The position numbers and the translations under genes are program-made. From Anaerolineae bacterium (GTDB taxonomy: Bacteria > Chloroflexota > Anaerolineae > Aggregatilineales > UBA2796): a stretch of 64,000 nucleotides of DNA. Below are positions 17,520 to 26,828 of the stretch, in pieces; position 1 is the stretch's first letter; each line of letters opens with the position of its first letter. The notes under the pieces were generated by a model. That model was given only the letters and a program-made list of their open reading frames with translations. It was not told the DNA's origin and ran no database searches. The DNA is taken from positions 35,870 to 99,869 of the forward strand of contig JAHBVK010000016.1 in NCBI GenBank assembly GCA_019637555.1. Reading direction: 5' to 3'.

Positions 17520-18308
17520 TCACTGCCACGCTAACTGTGGCACTTCAATGTCGTTGAGCACAGCGAGAACGCTCTCCGTGAGCAAGTGACCGTCTACGTT
17601 GATAGGCGCATAGCGCTCTTCAGGCGCAAGGCGGAGATAGGCGTTGCGGAGCACATCCGGCGCAATGGTCAGGACGGTATTCGCCCTTCCACGACCGCCG
17701 TTTCGGGCGTCCGCTAACACCTTATCCCGAAGCAGCGCCTCAGTATGCTGCTGACTGGCGGTTAGCAGCGCCAGAGATAATGCCGGATCGCTAATCTGCA
17801 CTTCGTAGATGCGGTAAATCCGTACGGTCGGCGTGCCCGGGCTGCGGGCGTTATTGGTCGGCGTTGGTGCGTTTTCCACCACCATACCGATGGAGCGATA
17901 GCTGTAGTGATGCGGCTCTAATTTGGCTTGCAGGCACTCCTCAAATTCCTCTACCAGTTCCCGTCCGGGATCGGTTTCGAGGACGGAATCGCCGTCATTG
18001 CGGAGGTGCCGCACACAGAAATCACGGACCGTTTGCCAATCTGCCGGACGGATCAGGATGCGGAAATCCTGCTCGGATCGGGAACGCGGACTGTCATACT
18101 CGAAGTCACCGATAAGCGCGCTGAGGGCAGCCGGATCAAGCAGACGCACTGCACCGCCAAATGGTTGAGCACGCACATAAACGCCACCGTCACTCTGGGT
18201 CGCTTTACGTTCAAGTGCCAGCATCGGTGTACCGCTGTGCGGATCGGGGAAGAACACTCTGTTCAGAGTGGCAACACTCACGCGCAAGCCCAGTTCAGAG
18301 TTCGTCAT
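17520..18308 (-). CDS. Unknown protein encoded beside the kinase-like NB-ARC protein
   Basis: The 262-residue soluble protein has no signal peptide or membrane helix, and I do not recognise its family. An AGGA site lies 8 bases before the ATG. It starts 21 bases after the stop of the 1143-residue kinase-like NB-ARC-TPR gene, so the two are almost surely cotranscribed. A short RELVEEFEE stretch recalls a Nudix box, but the upstream Gly and downstream Gly are missing. In STAND-based conflict systems a small partner gene commonly supplies an effector or adaptor, and that is a reasonable but unproven role here. Confidence 0.55.
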   Translation of the reverse strand: MTNSELGLRVSVATLNRVFFPDPHSGTPMLALERKATQSDGGVYVRAQPFGGAVRLLDPAALSALIGDFEYDSPRSRSEQDFRILIRPADWQTVRDFCVRHLRNDGDSVLETDPGRELVEEFEECLQAKLEPHHYSYRSIGMVVENAPTPTNNARSPGTPTVRIYRIYEVQISDPALSLALLTASQQHTEALLRDKVLADARNGGRGRANTVLTIAPDVLRNAYLRLAPEERYAPINVDGHLLTESVLAVLNDIEVPQLAWQ

Positions 18309-18329
18309 CGGTAAATCCTGTCGCTTCCG

Positions 18330-21300
18330 TTATTGCAGCGCGTTGATGACGGCTTTCTCCCACGTCATCTGCTGACCTTTCGCCCATTCTGCGGCAAAGA
18401 CGGCTGGCTCTAAGCGAGATTGAATGGCACTACGGGTGCGCTCGATTTCACCGCGATCCGCGGGCCACCAGCCAGCGCCATTCGCCGCCATAATTGCCTC
18501 TGCCGTGCCCAGTAACTGCGCACCTAGAGGAGCACGATCCTGCAAGGCACGTAGTCCGGCGAACGCTGCCAAACACTCGGCAATGCCGCGCTTGTTGCCC
18601 AACACGCGGAAGGTCGCCAGACTTTCCCGGAACTGTGCTTCTGCCCTAGTCAAGTCGCCTTCATGCTGGGCTACGTAGCCCAGACTGTGAATCAGACGGG
18701 CGAGATCGCCCTTATCCCCCATCTCGCGCAGCAGCACCTCGCTCTGGTAGTAGTAGCGCCGTGCGGACTGATAATCACCCTGAACACGTGCCACTTCGCC
18801 CAAGTTATTAAGGACAAACGAGTTGATCCATCCTTCGCCCCAGGCATGGCTGGTGTTGTGAGCCACCTCTAGAAGCGCCCGCGCTTCTGCTGGATTGCCC
18901 AACCCTAGCGCCACATTGCCGAGATGTACTAGCACCGTGGCGGTGAAGAACACATCACCTGCGTGTTTAAACAACTCCAATGCCTCTTTGAGCATTGGTT
19001 GAGCGGTGGCGTAATCTCCCTTGTTAATATAAACGATGCAGGTCGCCAGCAGAGAGAGAGAGAGCAGTTGAGGATCTTCCAATTCCTGCGATAGTCGCAG
19101 ACATTCGGTTGCAGTGAATTCCGCCCCGATTAGATCGCTTTGCCATGTCGCCAGCATGGTACTCGCTTGCAGTGCTAACGCGCGTCCGGGTGTGCGTCCC
19201 TGCGCCATTGACGAACTCAAGACACGCTGACTCCATGTTCTGCCTTCGCCGAGATAGCCGCGACGATACCAGTACCATGCCAGTATTGCCGTCGCCAGCG
19301 GGACGACATCGGCAGAGGCGCGTAAGCCCCACGCCAGTGCCGCCGCAACATTGGCGTGTTCGCTTTCTAGCCAATCCAGCCAGATCAAGGAATCGGGAGA
19401 GTACAGTTTGAAGCCCATCTCCGTAGCAACGATAGTGAAGTAATAATTAGCATGTGCGGCTTGCATCGTCTCCAGTTCGTTGCGCTGTTCCAAACGATCC
19501 AGTGCATACTCGCGGATCGTTTCCAACATGCGGAAGCGGGGTTGACCATTTAGCCCTTCTTCCGAGCGCAGTAAGCTGTTGTTGGTCAGAGAGGCGACGC
19601 CATCCAAGACATCGAGCGCCGCTGCGGCGTTGCAGACCGCTTCCGCTATCTCCAGCGTGAATCCGCCAACAAAGACACCCAAACGGGAAAACAAGAGCTG
19701 CTCTTCCTCTCCCAGTAAGCTGTAACTGAGATCGAGCGAGTTACGCAGCGTTTGATGCCGCAATGGTAGATCGCGCGGACCGCTTGTCAGCACCGCCAAA
19801 CGGTTATCCAAACGGCTCAGTAACTGCTGTGGAGTCAGCAGCCTGATCCGTGCCGCCGCTAGCTCTAGCGCCAGAGGCAAGCCGTCAAGCTGCCGACAAA
19901 TCTCAGCTACGGCGGGAGCATTTTCCGGTGTCAGGGTAAAACGGGGGTTATTCGCCTGTGCGCGTTCCACGAACAACTGCACTGATTGATTCTGGCTAAG
20001 TTGTTCGAGTTCCGGCAGATGCGCGGTGTTCGGCGTTTCCAGCGGTGGTACGACGACCTCATGCTCCGCCCGCAATTGCAGCAGGATGCGGCTGCTGACC
20101 AGCACTTTGAACTTGCGTGAGGCGGTCAATAGTTCAGCTACCACAGGTGATGCTGCCACTACCTGCTCAAAATTGTCGAGGATCAGGAGTGCCTGCTTCT
20201 GGTGCAAGAAGCCTTTGACCGCTTCGATCAGTGGTTGACTGCCTCCTTCGCGCACACCAATAACTTGCGCAATCTTGGAAACGACCAGAGTGGGATCGGT
20301 GGTGTCTGCCAGCGGGACGAAAAACACTCCATCAGGAAAGGAGGCACTCATTCTCAGCGCTACTTCCAAGCTCAGACGGGTCTTGCCTACTCCGCCCGGA
20401 CCCGTGAGCGTGACCAAGCGGATCTCCTCCGAATTCAAGAGTTTCTCCACAGCGGCGGCTTCCGTGCCCCGCCCGATGAAGGTGGTCACTTGCGTGGGCA
20501 AATAGCGCGAAGGGGTAGGCGCACGCAGACCAATGGAGGTGTCGTTTCGCAATTTCGCCGGATCGTAGAGCTGGCGGGCTTCCGTCGGCGCGTTGACGCC
20601 AAATAAAGAGGAATACCGTTTGAGGTTGGCAGCGGCGTAGAGTAAGCCCGCCAGACGCTGCGGTTGTCCGAGATCGGGTTTGTGAACATAGCTCAAGCCC
20701 GCCGCGACGCCAGCCAGCCAGTACTGTCCCCAGAGATCGTCGTGCAAGCTGGGATAGCGATCCTCGACCCAATTACCGAAGGTGTGCCGCGTCGAACTGA
20801 TCACCGCTGCTAAGCCCATCACATCTATCGGCACCTCGTGCGGATCGAGGCTATCCATTTCACTCAACCTGAGGATCAGATCGACCAACTTGCTAAACGA
20901 CACCTGTGCCTGCCGCAAGATCAGGTAGGACATTTCCAGATAACGCAGATCGAAGATCAGCGGCATCTGCTCTTTGAACAAAGCGAAATCGATGAGGTAA
21001 TAGCCGTCAACTGTCTCCTCATCTTTGCTGAACTTGACCAGAATGTTGTTGGTATTCAGATCGCCGTGCTGCAGCCCGATAGCAGGATCGAGAGGGCGAG
21101 CTGATCCCCACCAATCGGCGTGGCGCGCATACGCCAGTGGATTAGGAAGGATGTTGCCCTGCACCAAGAATCCTTCAATTTCGGGCGGAACGCGGCAAGT
21201 CGTCTCCAGAAAGTTTTCGATGTTGCCTCCCGGTTTCAGCCGGAAACTCAGCCACTGCTCAAGCAGCTTAGTAGGAGCAACAGCTTGCTTGAAGCTGCGC

Positions 21301-21761
21301 GATGCGTTCCACTCATCAAGCACATAGTGATAGGTTTGGGCGAATATCTTCTCGATTTGATTCTGTTTTTCGTAAGAAGACAGGGTGCGATAACGATGCA
21401 GCGATTGTCCGGCGATAGCGTAAAAGATCGCCATCGCACCCTCGACTTCAATGCGATCGTAGACCATCCGCGCGAGGTGCTGATCGGCAAACGCGATAGG
21501 TGACTGCCGGAAAGCTGTTTCATGGCGCTGTATCTCATCAGACTGCGCCTTGGCGTTCTTGCGATCCAGCTTAAGGACGTAATGCTCAACGCGATCTGCG
21601 TGGTGCGAGGCAACGCTGACCAAATAGACCATCGCACCTGACCAACCACCAGCAAGCGCCTGAAGCGGTGTCACGGCAATCTCATTCCGATCTTGGGCGA
21701 GGCGAAGCACCGCTTGGTATTCGCTAGGCAGCGATTGAAATGCAGCCGCCAACTCAGTCAT
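18330..21761 (-). CDS. Kinase-like / NB-ARC / TPR signalling ATPase
   Basis: The 1143-residue protein has three parts. Residues 1-400 are an aminoglycoside-phosphotransferase-like kinase fold with the catalytic HGDLNTNN (232-239) and DFA (258-260); it resembles the ternary-complex-associated kinase-like domains found with STAND ATPases. Residues 425-750 are an NB-ARC type STAND ATPase (Walker A GPGGVGKT 454-461, Walker B LLILDN 525-530, GLPLA 627-631). Residues 770-1090 are TPR repeats. In related Chloroflexota proteins a DNA-binding domain often stands at the N-terminus; here a kinase-like domain replaces it, pointing to a phosphotransfer effector gated by TPR-sensed ligand. It is cotranscribed with the unknown gene at 17520-18308. 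Confidence 0.82.
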   Translation of the reverse strand: MTELAAAFQSLPSEYQAVLRLAQDRNEIAVTPLQALAGGWSGAMVYLVSVASHHADRVEHYVLKLDRKNAKAQSDEIQRHETAFRQSPIAFADQHLARMVYDRIEVEGAMAIFYAIAGQSLHRYRTLSSYEKQNQIEKIFAQTYHYVLDEWNASRSFKQAVAPTKLLEQWLSFRLKPGGNIENFLETTCRVPPEIEGFLVQGNILPNPLAYARHADWWGSARPLDPAIGLQHGDLNTNNILVKFSKDEETVDGYYLIDFALFKEQMPLIFDLRYLEMSYLILRQAQVSFSKLVDLILRLSEMDSLDPHEVPIDVMGLAAVISSTRHTFGNWVEDRYPSLHDDLWGQYWLAGVAAGLSYVHKPDLGQPQRLAGLLYAAANLKRYSSLFGVNAPTEARQLYDPAKLRNDTSIGLRAPTPSRYLPTQVTTFIGRGTEAAAVEKLLNSEEIRLVTLTGPGGVGKTRLSLEVALRMSASFPDGVFFVPLADTTDPTLVVSKIAQVIGVREGGSQPLIEAVKGFLHQKQALLILDNFEQVVAASPVVAELLTASRKFKVLVSSRILLQLRAEHEVVVPPLETPNTAHLPELEQLSQNQSVQLFVERAQANNPRFTLTPENAPAVAEICRQLDGLPLALELAAARIRLLTPQQLLSRLDNRLAVLTSGPRDLPLRHQTLRNSLDLSYSLLGEEEQLLFSRLGVFVGGFTLEIAEAVCNAAAALDVLDGVASLTNNSLLRSEEGLNGQPRFRMLETIREYALDRLEQRNELETMQAAHANYYFTIVATEMGFKLYSPDSLIWLDWLESEHANVAAALAWGLRASADVVPLATAILAWYWYRRGYLGEGRTWSQRVLSSSMAQGRTPGRALALQASTMLATWQSDLIGAEFTATECLRLSQELEDPQLLSLSLLATCIVYINKGDYATAQPMLKEALELFKHAGDVFFTATVLVHLGNVALGLGNPAEARALLEVAHNTSHAWGEGWINSFVLNNLGEVARVQGDYQSARRYYYQSEVLLREMGDKGDLARLIHSLGYVAQHEGDLTRAEAQFRESLATFRVLGNKRGIAECLAAFAGLRALQDRAPLGAQLLGTAEAIMAANGAGWWPADRGEIERTRSAIQSRLEPAVFAAEWAKGQQMTWEKAVINALQ

Positions 21762-21909
21762 AGCAATCGTTCCTTGAATGTTGCTGGACGCTTACGTTTG
21801 GAAGGATCGGGATGGTTCAGTATACCTCTGGATCGCAGCTTGGGTTTGAATCGGCAATCAGTAGGCGCTTGAACTGGCGTCCGTGATAATCCATGCTGCG
21901 CGCACTGAT

Positions 21910-23385
21910 TTAGTCGTCCAGCGGCGCATACTTCAGTTCGCTATCGTCCTCGTCTTCATCCACCACTTCACCCTCGATCACATCATCATCTTTGAGTTTG
22001 GGCGCGGATTGTGGACTCGGCTTGGGCGAGGTGGGCACTGGTGATTTCAACGGCGGCGGTGATGGCGATCTCGGAGCAGCGGGCGCAGGCAAGTTGCTGC
22101 CGGATCCACTGCTGACTGCGGGCGGATTCAAGCGCGGCGGCGTGGCGGGAGTCGCCGCCGAGGTTCCGGTAGTGCGGGCTGGTTCGGCAGGACGAGCGAA
22201 GGGTGAAGCAGCAGCGGGTTTAGGCGCTGTGGGTGATGGCGCTGGTGTAGGCGCTGGCGCGGATGCTGATCCAGTCGTGGCGGCTGGTCGGAGTGGTGTT
22301 GTGCCAGCGGGCAGCGAAGGAGCAGCAGGTGTTGCTGGTCTTGCTACTGGCTCTGTCTCTGGTTTGCTAGCGGCAGCGGTAGCAGCAGGCGCTTCGAGTG
22401 CAGGGCGCTGCGGACGCTCCACCGTCGGACGATCTCTATCGTCAGGGGTGGTGGAGGCGGCAGGTCGCATTTCGGCGGCTGGAACGGGCAGCGTGGTGGC
22501 GATCCCGCGCGCCTTGAAGCCGGGCTTGCCCGGTGGCGCGGGCAGTGGCAACTGCAGCTCGAATACTGTCTTCGGTCTGATCTTTTGAGGCTTGGCAGCT
22601 TTAGGCGCGGGTGCGGCATACTGCACCTCTTTACGCGTGATCGCCATTACCAGCCGTTCAATCGTCCACAGGATGATCGCCGCCAGCGTATCGAGAAACA
22701 ACACGACGCCAAACACTGCCGTCAGTCCGTAGATGATGGTGGCGACTGGACCTAACATCAATCTCGTCACTGCCGTCCAGATGCCAAAGATGGCGAAGAT
22801 GCCCAAGAATGCCACCAGCACGGCGATAGGCAACCACAGCCCGATTGCCTCTTTGCGCGTTGGCATCATGGTATTGACGACGCCGAACAGAATGTATGAC
22901 CAGAGCACAAAATCCGGTTTGCTGACCAGTTTCTGGAACGCTTCACTGATCGTGTAGATGTCGAGCGTGCGCAAGCTGGCAATGAAATCGGGCCAGCCGA
23001 GCGCCGCACCGCCGATCACGATCACGGCGAAGATGCCTACCGCCAGCGGTACCAGATCGATGATGGCACGGTAAACCGGATTGATGATGAACCCGAACTG
23101 CACAAAACCGAGGTCGAACGTTCCATCCGCCTGTTCTTCAGGTGTAAAAGTGATATGTGTAGGAACAACGCGGAACATGCCCGCCACCAGATAACGGCTG
23201 ATCTCGTGCAGGATGATCCCCGGCAGCAGCACAAGATAAAAGATTAAGGTGGCTGGTCCACGTCCGCGACCGATCAGAAAGCCTACTCCAAAGAGATGAC
23301 GCAGGATGAAGCGTTGCACTTTCATCAAGAAGAACACTACAATCGCCAGCGCAATCCAAGGAATGAAAATGTCGAAAATCGTCAT
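21910..23385 (-). CDS. Multi-helix membrane protein with long Pro/Ala-rich cytoplasmic tail
   Basis: The 491-residue protein has about six membrane helices in its first 260 residues and then about 230 residues of low-complexity Pro/Ala/Ser-rich sequence ending in an acidic stretch. Helix 2 carries LLPGIILHEISRYLVAG. This resembles the HExxH helix of M50 membrane metalloproteases, but the second His is Arg, so zinc proteolysis is unlikely. Function unknown; a scaffold or degenerate protease relative is possible. It lies 48 bases downstream of tpiA on the same strand. Confidence 0.6.
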   Translation of the reverse strand: MTIFDIFIPWIALAIVVFFLMKVQRFILRHLFGVGFLIGRGRGPATLIFYLVLLPGIILHEISRYLVAGMFRVVPTHITFTPEEQADGTFDLGFVQFGFIINPVYRAIIDLVPLAVGIFAVIVIGGAALGWPDFIASLRTLDIYTISEAFQKLVSKPDFVLWSYILFGVVNTMMPTRKEAIGLWLPIAVLVAFLGIFAIFGIWTAVTRLMLGPVATIIYGLTAVFGVVLFLDTLAAIILWTIERLVMAITRKEVQYAAPAPKAAKPQKIRPKTVFELQLPLPAPPGKPGFKARGIATTLPVPAAEMRPAASTTPDDRDRPTVERPQRPALEAPAATAAASKPETEPVARPATPAAPSLPAGTTPLRPAATTGSASAPAPTPAPSPTAPKPAAASPFARPAEPARTTGTSAATPATPPRLNPPAVSSGSGSNLPAPAAPRSPSPPPLKSPVPTSPKPSPQSAPKLKDDDVIEGEVVDEDEDDSELKYAPLDD

Positions 23386-23433
23386 CAGCTATCCGATCAG
23401 TCGCCGTTACTTCTAATTACTGTGTATCGCCGC

Positions 23434-24201
23434 TTATCGTTTTGCTTCTTGGGCTAAGGTCACCAAGGTCACGAAGTCATCCACCTTCAACGATGCACCA
23501 CCAACTAGCGCGCCGTCGATGTCGGGCTGCTGCATAAATGCCTTCATGTTATCCGGTTTAACACTGCCACCGTACTGAATCCGCATCTGTTGGGCGGCAT
23601 CAGCGCCATAGAGTTCCGCCAGCACATCACGGATCGCCTTCTTGATGATGGTGTTCGCTTCTTCCACTGTTGGCGTCAGTCCCGTGCCAATTGCCCAGAT
23701 CGGTTCGTAGGCAACCACAATATTCGCCAGCGCCTCCTGCGGGATACCCTCGAAGCAAGCGCGAATCTGTGCGCCGACATAAGCCTCCGTGCCACCTGCG
23801 CGGTAGGTGTCCACTGTTTCGCCCACCGCGATGATCGGCTTCAAGCCATGCGCTAGGGCTGCTTTGGCGCGTTCATTCACCCGCGCGTCCGTATCGCCAT
23901 GATACTGGCGCACTTCCGAATGACCGACGATTACATATTCGACCAGTCCCTTGAGCATCGGTGCAGAGACATCACTGGTGAAAGCCCCCTCGGTTTTCCA
24001 GTGAACGTTCTGCGCCCCGACTTTGATCGGTGTGCCTTGCAGGGCTGTACTCACCGCTGGCAGCGCGATATAAGCCGGACAAACCACGCGCTCAACGCCC
24101 TCAAGCGGAGTCAATTTGGGCAGCAGCGCGGTGATGAAATCCGCTGCTTCTTGCGCTGACTTGTACATCTTCCAGTTTCCGGCAACGATTGGTACTCGCA
24201 T
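23434..24201 (-). CDS. tpiA: Triosephosphate isomerase
   Basis: The 255-residue protein interconverts dihydroxyacetone phosphate and glyceraldehyde 3-phosphate in glycolysis. The active-site Lys11 (GNWKMYK), the His in VGHSE, the Glu in AYEPIWAIGTG and the phosphate loop YGGSV all look intact. The length is normal. The ATG at 24201 is chosen; a TTG four codons upstream overlaps the probable ribosome site. The gene is divergent from der. Confidence 0.97.
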   Translation of the reverse strand: MRVPIVAGNWKMYKSAQEAADFITALLPKLTPLEGVERVVCPAYIALPAVSTALQGTPIKVGAQNVHWKTEGAFTSDVSAPMLKGLVEYVIVGHSEVRQYHGDTDARVNERAKAALAHGLKPIIAVGETVDTYRAGGTEAYVGAQIRACFEGIPQEALANIVVAYEPIWAIGTGLTPTVEEANTIIKKAIRDVLAELYGADAAQQMRIQYGGSVKPDNMKAFMQQPDIDGALVGGASLKVDDFVTLVTLAQEAKR

Positions 24202-24301
24202 GCGATTAATCAATCCTATTGCGTAAGTTCTAACCTACTGGAATTATACTCGAACATCGCTGACAGCCTTGCCCTTATCCCGCCACCGCAACCTCTCGCC
24301 C

Positions 24302-24341
24302 TTCACGCCACACCAGTTCACCGCTATAATGAGCGTATAAT
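24302..24341 (+). promoter_or_regulatory. Promoter region of der with two TATAAT boxes
   Basis: TATAAT occurs at 24325-24330 and again at 24336-24341. The first has TTCACG (24302-24307) 17 bases upstream as a -35. The boxes precede the start codon at 24425 by 84-95 bases. Confidence 0.6.
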
Positions 24342-24424
24342 AAGTAGACAACGCAGCTTTGCCAGCGTAGTGCTGGTTTTATTGTTTGTGGTTGTAGTCA
24401 AGTTACGGTACGAGCAAGTGCATT

Positions 24425-25843
24425 ATGGCGAAACCAATTGTTGCCCTCGTGGGGCGTCCCAACGTCGGCAAATCTACACTATTTAACCGTCTGATCGGTG
24501 AGCGTAAATCGGTTACCTCGGATATCCCCGGCACTACGCGTGATCGAATCTTCGGCGAGACTGACTGGAACGGTGTCGAGTTCACGCTGGTGGATACGGG
24601 CGGTATCGAGGTGTGGCAGCCTAAGGGTGTGCGCGATCTCTCGCCGCTGTCCGAAGGAAGCCCCGACTTCGTCCCGCAGATTCGCAGCCAAGCGCTGCAG
24701 GCAGTCGAAGAAGCTGACGCTGTGATCTTGATGGTAGATGCAGTTCAAGGCATTACCGCTGCCGATCAAGACATTGCGGAGATTCTACGCAAGAACAATA
24801 AGCCAATTGTCATCGCTGCCAACAAAGCGGATAACATCGCGCGTACAGAAGATGCGGTGGAATTCTACGGACTAGGCGTCAGCGATGAAGTTCACGCTAT
24901 CAGTTCAATTCATGGCACTGGTACTGGCGATCTGCTAGATGCGGTGGTGCGTGCCTTGAATGTGCCTCCCAAACCAATCCGCGATCCGCTGGATGAGGAT
25001 GATGAGAACGCACCGCCAGAAGATGACGAAGACGATGGTATCTTGAAAGTCGCTATCGTCGGGCGTCCTAATGTAGGCAAATCCAGCTTACTCAACCGTC
25101 TGATTGGTGAAGAGCGCGTGATCGTCAGCCCGCTTGCAGGAACAACTCGCGATGCTATCGATATGGAGATCACGTGGAACGGGATGCCTGTGCGCTTGAT
25201 CGATACTGCTGGCATCCGCAAGCGTGGCACCATCGTTCCGGGCATCGAGCAGTTCAGCGTGATCCGTGCTTACAAGGCACTGGAACGTGCTGATGTGGCG
25301 CTGTTGGTGTTGGATGCAGTCGATGGTGTTACCGCGCAGGACACGCATATCGCAGGCATGATCAAGGACGCCAACCGCAGTGTGATCATCGTGGTCAACA
25401 AGTGGGATGCTATCGAGAAGGACGAACACACACTCAACGAGTTCACCAAAGTGGTGCGGGAGCGCTTTGACTTCATCAGTTATGCGCCGATCCTGTTCAT
25501 CAGCGCCCAGACCGGTCAACGTATTCATACGGTGATGGAGACAGCGGCGCGGGTGCAAGAAGAACGTTTGCTGCGTATACCTACTAGCAAACTGAACGCG
25601 CTGATCCGCAACGCGATGGACAAGCACTCACCCAACTTCAAAACCGGACAGCGCCTGAAAATCTACTACTGCACGCAGGTGCGCGTTGATCCGCCGACGT
25701 TCCTGTTCCACGTCAACAATCGTGAGTTGGTGCATTTCACTTATCAGCGTTACTTGGAGAACCAGTTACGCGCGGAATATGGCTTCATCGGCACACCGCT
25801 GCGATTGAGCTTCCGCAACCGCGAACGCGAAACCTCAAGGTAG
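24425..25843 (+). CDS. der: Ribosome assembly GTPase Der (EngA)
   Basis: The 472-residue protein has the two tandem GTPase domains that define Der, which helps mature the 50S ribosomal subunit. The first has GRPNVGKST, DTGG and NKAD; the second, from about residue 205, has GRPNVGKSS, DTAGIRKRG and NKWD. A KH-like C-terminal domain follows. An acidic linker of about 20 residues joins the G domains. The stop overlaps the convergent sugar kinase gene by 9 bases. Confidence 0.97.
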   Translation: MAKPIVALVGRPNVGKSTLFNRLIGERKSVTSDIPGTTRDRIFGETDWNGVEFTLVDTGGIEVWQPKGVRDLSPLSEGSPDFVPQIRSQALQAVEEADAVILMVDAVQGITAADQDIAEILRKNNKPIVIAANKADNIARTEDAVEFYGLGVSDEVHAISSIHGTGTGDLLDAVVRALNVPPKPIRDPLDEDDENAPPEDDEDDGILKVAIVGRPNVGKSSLLNRLIGEERVIVSPLAGTTRDAIDMEITWNGMPVRLIDTAGIRKRGTIVPGIEQFSVIRAYKALERADVALLVLDAVDGVTAQDTHIAGMIKDANRSVIIVVNKWDAIEKDEHTLNEFTKVVRERFDFISYAPILFISAQTGQRIHTVMETAARVQEERLLRIPTSKLNALIRNAMDKHSPNFKTGQRLKIYYCTQVRVDPPTFLFHVNNRELVHFTYQRYLENQLRAEYGFIGTPLRLSFRNRERETSR

Positions 25844-26764
25844 CGGATCAAGCTGATCAGCATACGGCAGCGAGGGGATCGCGCCACGCTTGGTGGTAGC
25901 AATCGCGCCCGCCTGACACGCCCGTCGCATCACTCGCGCCAGATAATCATCGTCTAGTGGTTGTTTATAGCCCGTCAGCAGCGCCGCCATGAAACTATCA
26001 CCCGCGCCCGTTGCATCTACTACATGATCGACGGGCGGTACAGTAGCGCTGCTGATCTTTCCATCATACTTGTACAAGCAGCCTTTTTCCGCCATTGTCA
26101 CCGCGATTAGTGTGGCGGGCACATCCAATTTCGCCAGCGCTTTCTGCGGATCAGGTTCACCTGTGATCAGCGCCAACTCTGCCTCATTCATCTTCAAAAT
26201 ATCCGCCTGCGGGATCGGCGCACACACAATGTCCACCCCGCGCACACGGTCAGGGTACAGCGCCGGACGGAAATTGATGTCGTAGGAGATCACTGCGCCA
26301 TTCGCCTTGGCAATGCGGATCGCTTCGTGTGTGGCTTCATGCACGGGATGATGTGCCAGCGTGACCGAACTGAAGTGAAAAATACGCGCTTGCCGTAAGA
26401 TGTCCACTGGTAGCTCATTCGGCTTGAGGGTTGTGTGCGCCCCCGCGAAGATGGCAAATTCTGGATCGCCGCGATCCGAGAGCGAAACGAACGCCAAGGT
26501 GGTCAGCTTATCAGTATCCTCTAGCAAACCGCTGGTATCGATCCCTTCGGCATCCAGTAACTTGCGTAACCCCTGCCCGAAACTATCGCGACCCAACTTG
26601 CCGATGAAGGCAACTTTTTTGCCCTGCCGTGCTGCTCCCACAGCCACATTTGCCGGAGCGCCACCGGGTTTAGGCTCGAACGCAGGTGCATCGAATAAAC
26701 TGACGTTGCGCTGCGTTGCCACCATGTCGATCAGGAATTCGCCGAACGAAACGACATCAAACAT
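25835..26764 (-). CDS. PfkB-family sugar kinase (fructokinase-like)
   Basis: The 309-residue protein has both PfkB signatures: the N-terminal GGAPANVAVGAARQG, and the C-terminal DATGAGDSF with the catalytic Asp of the GAGD anion hole. Starting with VVSFGEFLIDMV and keeping GGAPANVA points to a fructokinase, which phosphorylates fructose with ATP in the cytoplasm. It lies 64 bases downstream of the phosphohydrolase gene on the same strand, and its 3' end overlaps der by 9 bases. Confidence 0.88.
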   Translation of the reverse strand: MFDVVSFGEFLIDMVATQRNVSLFDAPAFEPKPGGAPANVAVGAARQGKKVAFIGKLGRDSFGQGLRKLLDAEGIDTSGLLEDTDKLTTLAFVSLSDRGDPEFAIFAGAHTTLKPNELPVDILRQARIFHFSSVTLAHHPVHEATHEAIRIAKANGAVISYDINFRPALYPDRVRGVDIVCAPIPQADILKMNEAELALITGEPDPQKALAKLDVPATLIAVTMAEKGCLYKYDGKISSATVPPVDHVVDATGAGDSFMAALLTGYKQPLDDDYLARVMRRACQAGAIATTKRGAIPSLPYADQLDPLP

Positions 26765-26828
26765 TTCTGCTCCAAAGAGGGTACGATGAGGATAAGTCTT
26801 TCTGGGATTATATAGTACCGAATAATGC

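Noticed and set aside
17520..18308. Nudix hydrolase call for the 262-residue protein
   Set aside because: Only RELVEEFEE resembles the Nudix box; the Gly residues and spacing of the full motif are absent.
21992..22588. Plus-strand 198-codon Ala/Gly-rich open frame
   Set aside because: It is the antisense shadow of the Pro/Ala-rich tail of the membrane protein at 21910-23385; its composition is explained by the low-complexity tail.
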